Below, piece by piece: positions 27,751 through 36,624 of a stretch of DNA of 64,000 bases (its first letter is position 1; every line of letters starts with the position of its first letter). The notes under the pieces are model-generated. The model had not been told where the DNA came from, did no database searches, and worked only from the letters and a program-made list of their open reading frames with translations. Source of the DNA: Bradyrhizobium sp. AZCC 2176. Its GTDB lineage: Bacteria; Pseudomonadota; Alphaproteobacteria; Rhizobiales; Xanthobacteraceae. The position numbers and the translations under genes are program-made. The stretch covers positions 744,001 through 808,000 of the forward strand of contig NZ_JAZHRX010000001.1 of assembly GCF_036924645.1 (NCBI RefSeq). The letters are read 5' to 3'.

Positions 27751-28164
27751 TCACCCCTTCTTCTTCGGCTCCCACTTCTCGACCGGGCCGCCGGCATCGC
27801 GCCAGGCGGCGAAACCGCCGCCGATATGGGCGACCGGCTTCAGGCCCATGTCCTGCGCGGTCTTGGCCGCGAGCGCCGAACGCAGTCCGCCGGCGCAATG
27901 GAAGATGAATTTCTTGTCTTCCTGGAAGATCGGCTTGGCGTAGGGGCTTTGCGGATCGATCCAGAATTCAAGCATGCCGCGGGTGCAGGAGAACGCACCG
28001 GGGATCTTGCCCTCGCGCTCGATCTCGCGGGGGTCTCTGATATCGACGATCACGACGCCCGGGTCCTGTGCGGCCTTGATGGCGTCAGCGGCGCTGACGG
28101 TCTCGATCGCGGCGTTGGCTTCGTCGATCAGCGATTTGATTCCGCGGTGGATGGTCTGGGGCAT
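27751..28164 (-). CDS. Rhodanese-like domain protein
   Basis: 137 aa, single rhodanese domain. Active-site loop FHCAGGLRSALAAKTAQDMG holds the Cys; DPGVVIVDIRDPREIE is the CDC25-like acid strand, and HIGGGFAAWRDAGGPVEKW ends the fold. The product name in many genomes is simply rhodanese-like protein. The ATG at 28164 is favoured by AAAGGCGCAATCA; 28197 is an alternative. A sulfur carrier or transfer role, partner unknown. It is next to, but not coupled with, sseA. Confidence 0.9.
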   Translation of the reverse strand: MPQTIHRGIKSLIDEANAAIETVSAADAIKAAQDPGVVIVDIRDPREIEREGKIPGAFSCTRGMLEFWIDPQSPYAKPIFQEDKKFIFHCAGGLRSALAAKTAQDMGLKPVAHIGGGFAAWRDAGGPVEKWEPKKKG

Positions 28165-28192
28165 TGATTGCGCCTTTCGTTGTTCTTGATCT

Positions 28193-28290
28193 GTCATTCC
28201 GGGGCGATGCGAAGCATCGAACCCGGAATCTCGAGCGAGCGAAATAACCTCTGGATTCCGGGTTCGCGCTGCGCGCGCCCCGGAATGACG
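28193..28290. repeat. REP-like palindrome, GTCATTCCGGGGC family
   Basis: Outer arms GTCATTCCGGGGC and GCCCCGGAATGAC; inner GAACCCGGAAT and ATTCCGGGTTC. The same family occurs at 47770-47850 and 53348-53450. It lies between a rhodanese start and the end of the VWA gene. Confidence 0.85.
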
Positions 28291-28297
28291 GCAAACC

Positions 28298-29473
28298 CTA
28301 CCGCACCAGTTCCTTCATCGCGCTTTCGAGGCCTTCGATCGTGATCGGGTACATGCGCTCAGACAACAGCCGGCGGATGATGGTGGTGGATTCCGAATAG
28401 TCCCAATGCTTCTGCGCCACCGGATTGAGCCACACCGTATGCGGATAGGTGCGCGTGATGCGCTCCAGCCAGACCGCGCCGGCTTCCTCATTGACGTGCT
28501 CAACCGAGCCGCCGGGCACCATTATCTCGTAAGGGCTCATCGAGGCGTCGCCGACGAACACCACCTTGTAGTCGTGCGGGTACTTATGCAGTACGTCCCA
28601 GGTCGGCGTGCGGTCGGTGAAGCGGCGCTTGTTCTGCTTCCACACGCCTTCATACAGGCAGTTGTGGAAATAGAAATATTCCATGTGCTTGAACTCGGAC
28701 TTCGCCGCCGAGAACAGCTCCTCGACCTGCTCGATATGCGAATCCATCGAGCCGCCGATGTCGAAAAACACCAGGACCTTCACCGCGTTGCGGCGCTCGG
28801 GACGCATGTGCACGTCGAGATAGCCATGGTTGGCAGTCTCCCTGATCGTGGTGTCGAGATCGAGCTCGTCCGGCGCGCCGGTGCGCGCGAACTTGCGCAA
28901 CCTGCGCAGCGCGATCTTGATGTTGCGGATGCCAAGCTCGACATTGCCGTCGAGATCCTTGAATTCGCGCTTGTCCCATACTTTCACGGCGCGGTTGTTG
29001 CGGTTCTTCTCCTGCCCGATTCTTACACCTTCCGGATTGTAGCCATGAGCGCCGAACGGCGAGGTGCCGGCGGTGCCGATCCACTTGTTGCCGCCCTGGT
29101 GACGGCCTTGCTGTTCCTCCAGGCGCTGACGAAGCGTTTCCATGAGCTTGTCCCAGCCCATCGCCTCGATCTGCTTCTTCTCTTCCTCGGTGAGGTATTT
29201 TTCCGCGAGCTTCTTCAGCCACTCGGCGGGAATGTCTGCCTTCTCCATCGCGTCCAGGAGACTCTCCAGCCCCTTGAACACGGTGCCGAAGACGCGGTCG
29301 AACTTGTCGAGATTGCGCTCGTCCTTCACCAGCGCGGCGCGGGAGAGATAGTAGAAATTCTCGACCGTCTGATCGGCGAGGTCGGCGTCGAGCGCCTCCA
29401 TCAGCGTCAGATATTCGCGCAGGGTCACCGGGACCTGCGCGTCGCGCAGCGATGTGAAGAATTGCAGGAACAT
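28298..29473 (-). CDS. VWA domain protein, CoxE type
   Basis: 391 aa, cytoplasmic. N-terminal helical region (MFLQFFTSLRDAQVPVTLRE), a Glu/Lys-rich middle and a C-terminal von Willebrand A-like fold with a MIDAS-like FFDIGGSMDSH. The usual DxSxS reads DIGGS, common in CoxE proteins. In CO dehydrogenase maturation CoxE works with the MoxR-like ATPase CoxD; the MoxR gene at 29972 is divergent from this one, which makes a functional pair likely. No carbon monoxide genes are nearby, so the client is unknown. Confidence 0.9.
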   Translation of the reverse strand: MFLQFFTSLRDAQVPVTLREYLTLMEALDADLADQTVENFYYLSRAALVKDERNLDKFDRVFGTVFKGLESLLDAMEKADIPAEWLKKLAEKYLTEEEKKQIEAMGWDKLMETLRQRLEEQQGRHQGGNKWIGTAGTSPFGAHGYNPEGVRIGQEKNRNNRAVKVWDKREFKDLDGNVELGIRNIKIALRRLRKFARTGAPDELDLDTTIRETANHGYLDVHMRPERRNAVKVLVFFDIGGSMDSHIEQVEELFSAAKSEFKHMEYFYFHNCLYEGVWKQNKRRFTDRTPTWDVLHKYPHDYKVVFVGDASMSPYEIMVPGGSVEHVNEEAGAVWLERITRTYPHTVWLNPVAQKHWDYSESTTIIRRLLSERMYPITIEGLESAMKELVR

Positions 29474-29614
29474 GGGATACAGATTGCCCGCCGGACCGCG
29501 CCCGTCAAGAGCCAGCGCATGCCAAAGGCCCGCGCATAGCTGTCAGGCCTAGACCGGGAAGCTTTTTCAATTACAATTGAACCGTAAAGGGCTTATTCCG
29601 GCAGGGGAAATTCA

Positions 29615-29857
29615 ATGGGCATCATTGCGGCGCTGATCATTGGCGGTATCGCGGGCTGGCTTGCCGGGCTGATCGTGCGCGGTGCAGGGTTCGGGCTGAT
29701 CGGCAATATCGTGGTCGGCATCATCGGCGCGCTGCTGGCGAGTTGGCTGTTGCCGCAACTCGGCGTCCACCTCGGCGGCGGCTGGGTCCGCGATGTCATC
29801 AACGCCACCATCGGCGGCGTGATCATCCTGGTGATCCTGTCGCTGATCAAGCGCTGA
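29615..29857 (+). CDS. GlsB/YeaQ/YmgE family stress-response membrane protein
   Basis: 80 aa, three hydrophobic segments (IIAALIIGGIAGWLAGLI, GLIGNIVVGIIGALLASWLL, DVINATIGGVIILVILSLI). GxxG-rich pattern is typical of this transglycosylase-associated small membrane family. Many members are induced by stress. The start has GGCAGGGGAAATTCA. It sits between the VWA and MoxR genes and may share transcription with MoxR. A hairpin follows the stop. Confidence 0.9.
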   Translation: MGIIAALIIGGIAGWLAGLIVRGAGFGLIGNIVVGIIGALLASWLLPQLGVHLGGGWVRDVINATIGGVIILVILSLIKR

Positions 29858-29883
29858 GGGACAGGCACATCAATTTCAATCGC

Positions 29884-29906
29884 GACCGCCGGACCGGCGG
29901 TCGTTT
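29884..29906 (+). terminator. Hairpin after the GlsB-like gene
   Basis: GACCGCCGG-A-CCGGCGGTC (29884-29902) followed by GTTT. A short T run makes this a plausible but weak terminator. Confidence 0.5.
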
Positions 29907-29971
29907 ACTGTTCGGGCCGCGAGCGGCCCAAGGACAACCAACAAGGCACGAGCAACAAGGCAAACGGATAG

Positions 29972-30814
29972 ATGAAATTCACCGGCACAAAGGACTATGT
30001 CGCCACCGACGACCTCAAGGTCGCCGTCAACGCCTCGATCGTGCTCGAGCGCCCGCTGCTGATCAAGGGCGAGCCCGGCACCGGCAAGACCGTGCTGGCG
30101 GAGGAAGTCGCCAAGGCACTCGGCGCGCCGCTCCTGACCTGGCACATCAAGTCCACCACCAAGGCGCAGCAGGGTCTGTACGAATATGACGCGGTGTCGC
30201 GCCTGCGCGACAGCCAGCTCGGCGACCCCAGGGTTTCAGACATTTCCAATTACATCAAGCGCGGCAAATTGTGGGAAGCCTTCACCCACGACAAGCGCCC
30301 GGTGCTCTTGATCGACGAGATCGACAAGGCCGACATCGAGTTTCCGAACGATCTCCTGCTCGAACTCGATCGCATGGAGTTCTTCGTCTACGAGACCGGC
30401 GAGAACATCAAGGCCAGCCTGCGCCCGATCGTGATGATCACATCGAACAACGAAAAGGAATTGCCGGACGCGTTCCTGCGCCGCTGCTTCTTCCACTACA
30501 TCAAGTTCCCCGACGCCGACACCATGGGCCGGATCGTCGACGTGCACTTCCCCGGTATCAAGAAGCGGCTGGTGGAAGAAGCCCTGCGCATCTTCTTCGA
30601 AGTGCGCGAAGTACCGGGGCTGAAGAAGAAGCCCTCGACGTCGGAACTGCTCGACTGGCTCAAGCTGCTGCTGAACGAGGACATCACCCCGGAGATGCTC
30701 AGGGAGCGCGATCCGCGCAAGCTGATCCCGCCGCTGCACGGCGCCCTGCTCAAGAACGAACAGGACGTGCACCTGTTCGAGCGGCTGGCGTTCCTCAGCC
30801 GCCGCGAAGTGTAG
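29972..30814 (+). CDS. MoxR family AAA+ ATPase
   Basis: 280 aa. Walker A GEPGTGKT (33-40), Walker B VLLIDEIDKADIE, sensor 1 VMITSNNEKELPDAF with the arginine finger-like LRRCFFHYIKFPD. MoxR proteins are chaperone-like ATPases that insert cofactors or remodel a client with a VWA protein partner; the CoxE-type gene is at 28298-29473, divergent. It ends in a strong terminator. Confidence 0.92.
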   Translation: MKFTGTKDYVATDDLKVAVNASIVLERPLLIKGEPGTGKTVLAEEVAKALGAPLLTWHIKSTTKAQQGLYEYDAVSRLRDSQLGDPRVSDISNYIKRGKLWEAFTHDKRPVLLIDEIDKADIEFPNDLLLELDRMEFFVYETGENIKASLRPIVMITSNNEKELPDAFLRRCFFHYIKFPDADTMGRIVDVHFPGIKKRLVEEALRIFFEVREVPGLKKKPSTSELLDWLKLLLNEDITPEMLRERDPRKLIPPLHGALLKNEQDVHLFERLAFLSRREV

Positions 30815-30832
30815 TTCGGGAAACCTCTACAG

Positions 30833-30865
30833 CGCCAGAACCCCGGGTTCTGGCGTTTCGTTTTC
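30833..30865 (+). terminator. Rho-independent terminator after moxR
   Basis: CGCCAGAACCC (30833-30843) and GGGTTCTGGCG (30845-30855) form an 11-bp stem, followed by TTTCGTTTTC. Confidence 0.8.
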
Positions 30866-30895
30866 TAGACAACAAACGAAAAAAGAACAGGGCAG

Positions 30896-32398
30896 ATGAA
30901 CGTTCAAACCCAGATCGACACAACTTCGCCCCGCGCCACGGAGCATTTCGACGTCCTGATCGCCGGCGCCGGCATCTCTGGCGTCGGTGCCGCCTACCAC
31001 CTCACCACGCAATGCCCAGGAACGAGCTTCGTCGCGCTGGAGGCGCAGAAGACGTTCGGCGGCACCTGGACCACACACCGCTATCCCGGCATCCGCTCTG
31101 ACAGCGACCTCCACACTTTCGGCTATCGCTTCAAGCCATGGACGACAGCGCCGATCGCGAGTGCCGCAGAAATCCTGAAATACATGGGCGAGGTGATCGA
31201 GGAGAACGATCTCGCGCCTCACATCCGCTACCAGCACACCATCACCTCAGCGAAATGGTCGAGCGCGGAAAACCTCTGGACCATCGAGGCCACACGCACC
31301 GACACCGGCGAGCAACTTCGCTTCACCACCAACTTCTTCTGGATGTGCCAGGGCTATTACCGCCACACCGAGGGCTATACGCCGGAGTGGAAGGACATGG
31401 CCAGGTTCAAGGGCCCGATCGTCCATCCGCAGAAATGGCCCGAGGATCTCGACTACAAGAACAAGCGCGTCGTCGTGATCGGCTCGGGCGCGACGGCGGC
31501 GACGCTGATCCCGGCGATGGCCAATGATTGCGCGCATGTCACCATGCTGCAGCGCTCGCCGACCTATTTCCGCACCGGGCGCAACGCGATCGAAATCGCC
31601 GAACAATTGCGCCAGTTGCAGGTCGACGAAAAATGGATCCACGAGATCACCCGGCGCAAGATCCTGTTCGACCAGGATGCCTTCACACGCAAGACGTTCG
31701 AGGAGCCGGAAGCGGCCAAGAAGGATCTGCTGTCGGCCGTTGAAGCCTATCTCGGCAAGGACTACGACATCGCGACCCACTTCACGCCAAAATATCGGCC
31801 GTGGCGGCAGCGCATCGCCTTCATCCCTGATGGAGACCTGTTCCAGGGCATCAGGTCCGGCAAGGCCTCCGTCGTCACCGACGAGATCGACCGCTTCACC
31901 GAAAAGGGCATTCTCTTGAAATCCGGCAAGGAGCTCGAAGCCGACATCATCGTCACCGCGACCGGCTTCAACCTCTGTGCCAATGGCGACATCGAGTTCG
32001 CCGTCGACGGCGAGCCGCTCGACTTCGCCGATACCGTGACCTATCGCGGCATGATGTTCACCGGCGTGCCGAACCTGGTCTGGGTATTCGGCTATTTCCG
32101 CGCGAGCTGGACGCTGCGCGTCGATCTCGTCGCCGACTTCGTCTGCCGGCTGCTCACACACATGAAGGAGACCGGCGCGAAAAAGGTGACGCCGGCGTTG
32201 CGTCCCGAAGACCACAACATGCCGTTGTTGCCGTGGATCGATCCGGAAAACTTCAATCCCGGCTACATGATGCGCGGCATGCATCTGCTGCCCAGGCGCG
32301 GCGAGAAGCCGGAATGGCAGCACAACCAGGATTACTGGGCGGAGAAGGATGAATTCCCGGCGATCGACCTCGAGGACCGGGCTTTCGTTTACGGCTAA
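30896..32398 (+). CDS. Flavin-containing monooxygenase, Baeyer-Villiger type
   Basis: 500 aa. FAD motif GAGISGVGAAYHL near the N-terminus, FGGTWTTHRYPGIRSDSDLH typical of class B monooxygenases, and the second Rossmann site VVVIGSGATAATL. The Baeyer-Villiger fingerprint F-x-G-x3-H-x3-W-P is present as FKGPIVHPQKWP. It uses NADPH and O2 to oxidise ketones to esters or to oxygenate heteroatoms. Neighbours are aromatic-metabolism enzymes, so an aromatic or terpenoid ketone is possible. The start has GGGCAG, a weak site. Confidence 0.92.
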   Translation: MNVQTQIDTTSPRATEHFDVLIAGAGISGVGAAYHLTTQCPGTSFVALEAQKTFGGTWTTHRYPGIRSDSDLHTFGYRFKPWTTAPIASAAEILKYMGEVIEENDLAPHIRYQHTITSAKWSSAENLWTIEATRTDTGEQLRFTTNFFWMCQGYYRHTEGYTPEWKDMARFKGPIVHPQKWPEDLDYKNKRVVVIGSGATAATLIPAMANDCAHVTMLQRSPTYFRTGRNAIEIAEQLRQLQVDEKWIHEITRRKILFDQDAFTRKTFEEPEAAKKDLLSAVEAYLGKDYDIATHFTPKYRPWRQRIAFIPDGDLFQGIRSGKASVVTDEIDRFTEKGILLKSGKELEADIIVTATGFNLCANGDIEFAVDGEPLDFADTVTYRGMMFTGVPNLVWVFGYFRASWTLRVDLVADFVCRLLTHMKETGAKKVTPALRPEDHNMPLLPWIDPENFNPGYMMRGMHLLPRRGEKPEWQHNQDYWAEKDEFPAIDLEDRAFVYG

Positions 32399-32414
32399 AG
32401 TCCTGATGATGAGC

Positions 32415-32445
32415 GTCGAGTGACGGAGACATCCCGTCACTCGAC
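32415..32445. terminator. Hairpin between convergent genes
   Basis: GTCGAGTGACGG (32415-32426) and CCGTCACTCGAC (32434-32445) form a 12-bp perfect stem with a loop AGACATC. No long T run; likely a shared terminator. Confidence 0.6.
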
Positions 32446-32450
32446 AGACC

Positions 32451-33467
32451 TCAAGCGGGATTCGCTTCGATCAAGTTGAAGCGGCCGGCTGGATACGTCG
32501 TAGCCAGATCGAAGCCGCTTTGGTTGAGCAATTCGCGGTACTGTCTCTCGGTGCGCTCGAGCCCTCCGGGCCCGCGCATCATATTCAGATCGCTCAACGC
32601 CTGCTCCCTGTCCTCGTCCGCCATGGTTGGCGTCTCCGGCATCAGCCGTTCCACCAGAAGCAGCTTGCCGTCGTCGGGGAGCGCCTTGCGACAGTTTTTC
32701 AGGATCGCGACGCTGCGCGCATCGTCCCAGTCGTGAATGATGCTCTTGAGGATGATCGCATCTGCGATCGCCGGCACTGCCTTGAAGAAATCGCCGGCGA
32801 CAAATTCCACACGGTCACCGACACCGATCTGCCTGAGATGCTTGCTTGCGGCCTCGGCACATCTCGGAAGGTCGAAAACAGTTCCGCGCAGTTTCCGGTT
32901 TTGCTGCGCGATGGCACCGAGCAATTCGCCGGCTCCGCCGCCCAAGTCCATCAGGTGGCGTATCCCGCTGAAATCGTAGGAGCGCAGGACGTTCGGTGTG
33001 ACAAGGCGGGTAAGCTCCACCATCGCCGCGTTGAACTTGTCCACAATCCCCGGCGTCCGGCCCATCAACTCGAAGCTGTCATCGATGCCTTGCAGTTGCG
33101 CTCCGGTCTTGCCGGTCATGACCGATTCAAGCATTCCGCTCCAGGCCTTTGAAACCATTTCAGCTTCAAGGATGGCCCAGCCCTTGAACGAATGCTCCGC
33201 GGCGCCGTCGAGGCAGGCGCCGACTTCCGTCAACGCATAGCGATCTTCGCCGCTACGCGAACAGATACCGATGGTGGAGAGCGCGGTGAGCAGGCGGCCA
33301 AGCGCCCGCGCATCTGCACCGGTTGCCTTGGCGAGCTCGCCGAGCGTCTGCGGTCCGTCCCGCAGCAACTCGGCGAGCCCCAGTCTGGCCGCGACATAGA
33401 TCACCGCCGTCACACGGTGTGACTGGATCAAATCGAAAAGCCTGAGGGCCGATACTTGAGATGACAT
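32451..33467 (-). CDS. O-methyltransferase, SAM-dependent (acetylserotonin/caffeate OMT-like fold)
   Basis: 338 aa from ATG 33467 (GGAGGCGCG upstream). N-terminal dimerisation/winged-helix region (LIQSHRVTAVIYVAARLGLA), then the SAM site LMDLGGGAGELLGAIA, followed by RGTVFDLPRCAEAASKHLRQ, IILKSIIHDWDDARSVAILKN with the catalytic His of the plant-type COMT fold (HDW), and KLLLVERLMPETP. This group transfers methyl to hydroxyls of aromatic or polyketide acceptors. It is divergent from the Rieske operon. The acceptor is unknown. Confidence 0.9.
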   Translation of the reverse strand: MSSQVSALRLFDLIQSHRVTAVIYVAARLGLAELLRDGPQTLGELAKATGADARALGRLLTALSTIGICSRSGEDRYALTEVGACLDGAAEHSFKGWAILEAEMVSKAWSGMLESVMTGKTGAQLQGIDDSFELMGRTPGIVDKFNAAMVELTRLVTPNVLRSYDFSGIRHLMDLGGGAGELLGAIAQQNRKLRGTVFDLPRCAEAASKHLRQIGVGDRVEFVAGDFFKAVPAIADAIILKSIIHDWDDARSVAILKNCRKALPDDGKLLLVERLMPETPTMADEDREQALSDLNMMRGPGGLERTERQYRELLNQSGFDLATTYPAGRFNLIEANPA

Positions 33468-33679
33468 CGCGCCTCCTTTTGCCGTGGTTGTTGCGAATTC
33501 CGAATGTGGTCTCCCTGCGGGCTTGCCGAGCGCTGCTCGGCTGGATTGGCGCTGCGGCTTTCGCCGGCCGGCAGTTATTCGCTTCGATGACGCCTGCAAC
33601 CGTGGGAGTTGCACTTCGGCCTGTGATCAAGGGTGGCGGCTAACCGAAGCTGGCGAAATGAGATAATTCACAGAGTAAC

Positions 33680-33750
33680 AGTATACTTTAGTGGTATTAT
33701 GATAAGCGAAATTCGACATATTTGCCATGATTTCGGCATTAGTGTATACA
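33680..33750. promoter_or_regulatory. Twin GTATAC palindromes, possible GntR operator
   Basis: AGTATACT (33680-33687) and TGTATACA (33743-33750) are two perfect palindromes sharing GTATAC, 63 bp apart, or about six helical turns. They lie between the O-methyltransferase and the Rieske gene, whose operon includes a GntR regulator with an FCD domain. The short T/A-rich core fits this regulator class, but the binding is inferred. Confidence 0.45.
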
Positions 33751-33776
33751 TCATGCACTCAACACGGGGTGCAGCC

Positions 33777-34826
33777 ATGCCGTCCTCGTTCCCGCTCAAC
33801 GCCTGGTACGCCGCCGCCTGGGATGTCGATCTCAAGCACGCGCTGTTTCCGCGCACGATCTGCGGCAAGCATGTCGTGATGTACCGCCAGTCCAACGGCA
33901 AGGTGTGCGCCCTGGAGGATGCCTGCTGGCACCGGCTGGTGCCGCTGTCCAAGGGACGGCTCGATGGCGACACCGTCGTCTGCGGCTATCACGGGCTGAA
34001 ATTCAATGCGCAGGGCCGCTGCACCTACATGCCCTCGCAGGACACCATCAACCCCTCGGCCTGTGTGCGCTCCTATCCCGTGGTCGAGCGGCATCGCTTC
34101 ATCTGGCTGTGGATGGGCGATCCGGCGCTGGCCGATCCGGCGCTGGTGCCCGACATGCACTGGAACGACGATCCGGCCTGGGCCGGCGACGGCAAGACCA
34201 TTCATGTGAAGTGCGATTATCGCCTCGTGGTCGACAATTTGATGGACCTGACCCACGAGGCTTTCGTGCATGGCTCCAGCATCGGCAATGACCATGTCGC
34301 CGAAGCCCCGTTCGACGTCACCCATGGCGACAAGACCGTGACGGTGACGCGCTGGATGAAGGGCATCGACGCACCGCCGTTCTGGGCGGCGCAACTGCAG
34401 AAGCCGGGCGCGGTCGACCGCTGGCAGATCATAAATTTCCAGGCGCCCGGCACCGTCAATATCGACGTCGGCGTGGCGCCCGCCGGCACCGGCGCGCCGG
34501 AGGGCGACCGCTCGCAGGGCGTCAACGGTTTTGTGCTCAACACCATGACGCCGGAGACCGAGACCACGTGTCACTATTTCTGGGCCTTCGTCCGCAACTA
34601 CCGGACAACCGAACAGAAGCTGACCACCGAAATCCGCGAGGGCGTTGCCGGCATCTTCCACGAGGATGAAATCATCCTCGAAGCGCAGCAGCGCGCGATG
34701 AACGAAAATCCGGATCGCACCTTCTACAATCTCAACATCGATGCGGGTGCGATGTGGGCACGGCGCGTGATCGACCGCATGGTCGCGCGCGAGACCGCGC
34801 CGCAAAGCGTGCAGGCCGCGGAGTGA
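33777..34826 (+). CDS. Rieske non-heme iron oxygenase, vanillate O-demethylase-like
   Basis: 349 aa from the ATG at 33777. Rieske ligands CWH and CGYH about 20 residues apart (DACWHRLVPLSKGRLDG, VVCGYHGLKF). The mononuclear iron site is DLTHEAFVH. The N-terminal PSSFPLNAWYAAAWDVDL is typical of the VanA/Rieske demethylase group, which removes methyl groups from aryl ethers, releasing formaldehyde. The reductase partner is two genes down. ATG 33753 is an alternative start. Substrate not proven. Confidence 0.9.
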   Translation: MPSSFPLNAWYAAAWDVDLKHALFPRTICGKHVVMYRQSNGKVCALEDACWHRLVPLSKGRLDGDTVVCGYHGLKFNAQGRCTYMPSQDTINPSACVRSYPVVERHRFIWLWMGDPALADPALVPDMHWNDDPAWAGDGKTIHVKCDYRLVVDNLMDLTHEAFVHGSSIGNDHVAEAPFDVTHGDKTVTVTRWMKGIDAPPFWAAQLQKPGAVDRWQIINFQAPGTVNIDVGVAPAGTGAPEGDRSQGVNGFVLNTMTPETETTCHYFWAFVRNYRTTEQKLTTEIREGVAGIFHEDEIILEAQQRAMNENPDRTFYNLNIDAGAMWARRVIDRMVARETAPQSVQAAE

Positions 34827-34830
34827 GGCC

Positions 34831-35583
34831 ATGAGCGAACGCGACGCCGAGCGCTCCGTTTCGCAAACCGTGCGCGCGCAACTCGCGCTGCGCGACATGA
34901 TCCTCTCGGGCCGGCTGCGCCCGGGCGAACGCATCTCCGAACTGCAGGCGGTCGATATAACCGGCGTCTCGCGGACGCCGGTGCGGCTGGCACTTGTGCG
35001 GTTGGAGGACGAAGGTCTGCTGCAAGCGATTCCCTCCGGCGGCTTCATGGTGAAAGCCTTTACCGAACGCGATATTCTGGATTCGATCGAACTGCGCGGT
35101 ACGCTGGAGGGCCTCGCCGCCCGCTTTGCGGCCGAGCGCGGCGTCAGCGCGCGCAGCCTCGAGCCATTGAAGGAATGCCTTGGCGATCTCGACCAACTGG
35201 TTCGGCAGGATCCGATTTCGGTCGAAGCCTTTTCCGCCTATGTCACCATGAACGCGCGCTTTCACGCGCTGCTCAATGAACTATCCGCCAGCGCGCCGCT
35301 GATCCGCGAAATCGATCGCGTTTCCGCGCTGCCGTTCGCTTCGCCAAGCGCTTTCGTGATGGCGCAGTCGGCGTTGCCGGAGGCGCATCAGATCCTGCTG
35401 CTCGGACAGGATCATCACCGCATCGTGGTCGACGCCATCGAGAACCGCGAGGGCGCGCGGGCCGAGGCCGTGATGCGCGAGCATTCGCGCCTCGCCGCGC
35501 GCAATTTGCGGCTGGCGATCCGAAACCGCACGCATCTCGAGCTGATGCCGGCGCTCGCTCTGCTCAAATCGTCAGCGGAATAG
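34831..35583 (+). CDS. GntR family regulator, FCD domain
   Basis: 250 aa. N-terminal winged helix (LRDMILSGRLRPGERISELQ, VDITGVSRTPVRLALVRLED) and C-terminal FCD ligand domain with RGTLEGLAARFAAERGV and HQILLLGQDHHRIVVDAIEN, whose Asp/His set binds metal and often an acid effector. The gene lies between the oxygenase and the reductase, 4 bp after the former. It probably represses the operon until a ligand binds, like VanR. Confidence 0.92.
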   Translation: MSERDAERSVSQTVRAQLALRDMILSGRLRPGERISELQAVDITGVSRTPVRLALVRLEDEGLLQAIPSGGFMVKAFTERDILDSIELRGTLEGLAARFAAERGVSARSLEPLKECLGDLDQLVRQDPISVEAFSAYVTMNARFHALLNELSASAPLIREIDRVSALPFASPSAFVMAQSALPEAHQILLLGQDHHRIVVDAIENREGARAEAVMREHSRLAARNLRLAIRNRTHLELMPALALLKSSAE

Positions 35584-35592
35584 GGATCACCC

Positions 35593-36573
35593 ATGCGTTT
35601 TGCCGAGCAATGGAGTTGGTGCACCGTCGAGACGATCCGCGACGTGACGCCGACGATCCGCGAATTCAGACTGCACCCCGAGAACGGCCGCGTGCCGCCC
35701 TACCCGGCCGGCAGCCATATCGGCGTGACCGTGCTGATCGACGGCCAGCCGGCGCGGCGCTCCTATTCGCTGGTGGAGAACAGCGATTCCAGCACCTATC
35801 GCATCGCGGTCCGGCGGGCGCCGGACAGCCGCGGCGGGTCGCGCGGCATGTGGAGCCTGACGCCGGGCGCACGGATCGAGATTTCAAATCCGACATCGCT
35901 GCTCGAAATCGATTGGACGAGAAAGAACTATTGCCTGATCGCCGGCGGCATCGGAATCACCCCGATCACGGGCATCGCCGCCTCCTTGCGCCGCCGCAAC
36001 ATCGACGCTCCCCTGCACTATGCGGCGAAATCGCGCAGCGATGCGGCTTTCCTCGACGAGCTGACGGCGCTGCTTGGCGATCGGTTGATCGTACACGCCT
36101 CCGACGAAGGCGCGCGGCTCGACCTCGACGCCACCTTCCACGCTTTGCCGGACGATGCCATCGCCATCATGTGCGGGCCGATGCGGATGCTGGAAGCGGC
36201 GCGGCGCGCCTGGAACGACGCGGGAAGAGCGCCCGCCGATTTGCGCTATGAGACCTTCGGCTCCAGCGGCCTGAAGCCGACTGCGGAATTCCGCGTGCGG
36301 CTGACGGATACCAACACCGAACTCGTGGTGCCGCAGAACAGCTCGATGCTCGACGCGCTGAACGGCGCCGGCTTTGAGGTGATCTCGGACTGCCAGCGCG
36401 GCGAATGCGGCGTCTGCGCCGTCGACGTCGTCGCCGTCGACGGCGAGATCGACCATCGCGACGTGTTCTTCAGCGATCAGCAGAAGCAGGACAACCGCAA
36501 GATCTGCCCCTGCGTGTCGCGCGCGATCGGCGTCGTGACGATCGACACGCTGTACCGGGCTGAGGCTGTCTAG
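35593..36573 (+). CDS. VanB-type oxidoreductase (FMN/NAD plus 2Fe-2S)
   Basis: 326 aa. Order typical of PDR-family reductases: FMN barrel (ARRSYSLVENSDSSTYRIAV), NAD domain (GGIGITPITGIAASLRRR), and a plant-type ferredoxin with DCQRGECGVC then Cys at KICPC. It would pass electrons from NAD(P)H to the Rieske oxygenase at 33777. It starts 9 bp after the GntR gene, so the three genes form one operon. Confidence 0.92.
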   Translation: MRFAEQWSWCTVETIRDVTPTIREFRLHPENGRVPPYPAGSHIGVTVLIDGQPARRSYSLVENSDSSTYRIAVRRAPDSRGGSRGMWSLTPGARIEISNPTSLLEIDWTRKNYCLIAGGIGITPITGIAASLRRRNIDAPLHYAAKSRSDAAFLDELTALLGDRLIVHASDEGARLDLDATFHALPDDAIAIMCGPMRMLEAARRAWNDAGRAPADLRYETFGSSGLKPTAEFRVRLTDTNTELVVPQNSSMLDALNGAGFEVISDCQRGECGVCAVDVVAVDGEIDHRDVFFSDQQKQDNRKICPCVSRAIGVVTIDTLYRAEAV

Positions 36574-36624
36574 CGCCTGGATCGGGCGCCGGTCTCGCCA
36601 GGGCGGGCCAAGGATGAACGCGAG

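Noticed and set aside
30896..36573. Antibiotic or natural-product gene cluster
   Set aside because: There is an O-methyltransferase and a Baeyer-Villiger enzyme but no synthase, transporter or resistance gene; a catabolic reading is simpler.
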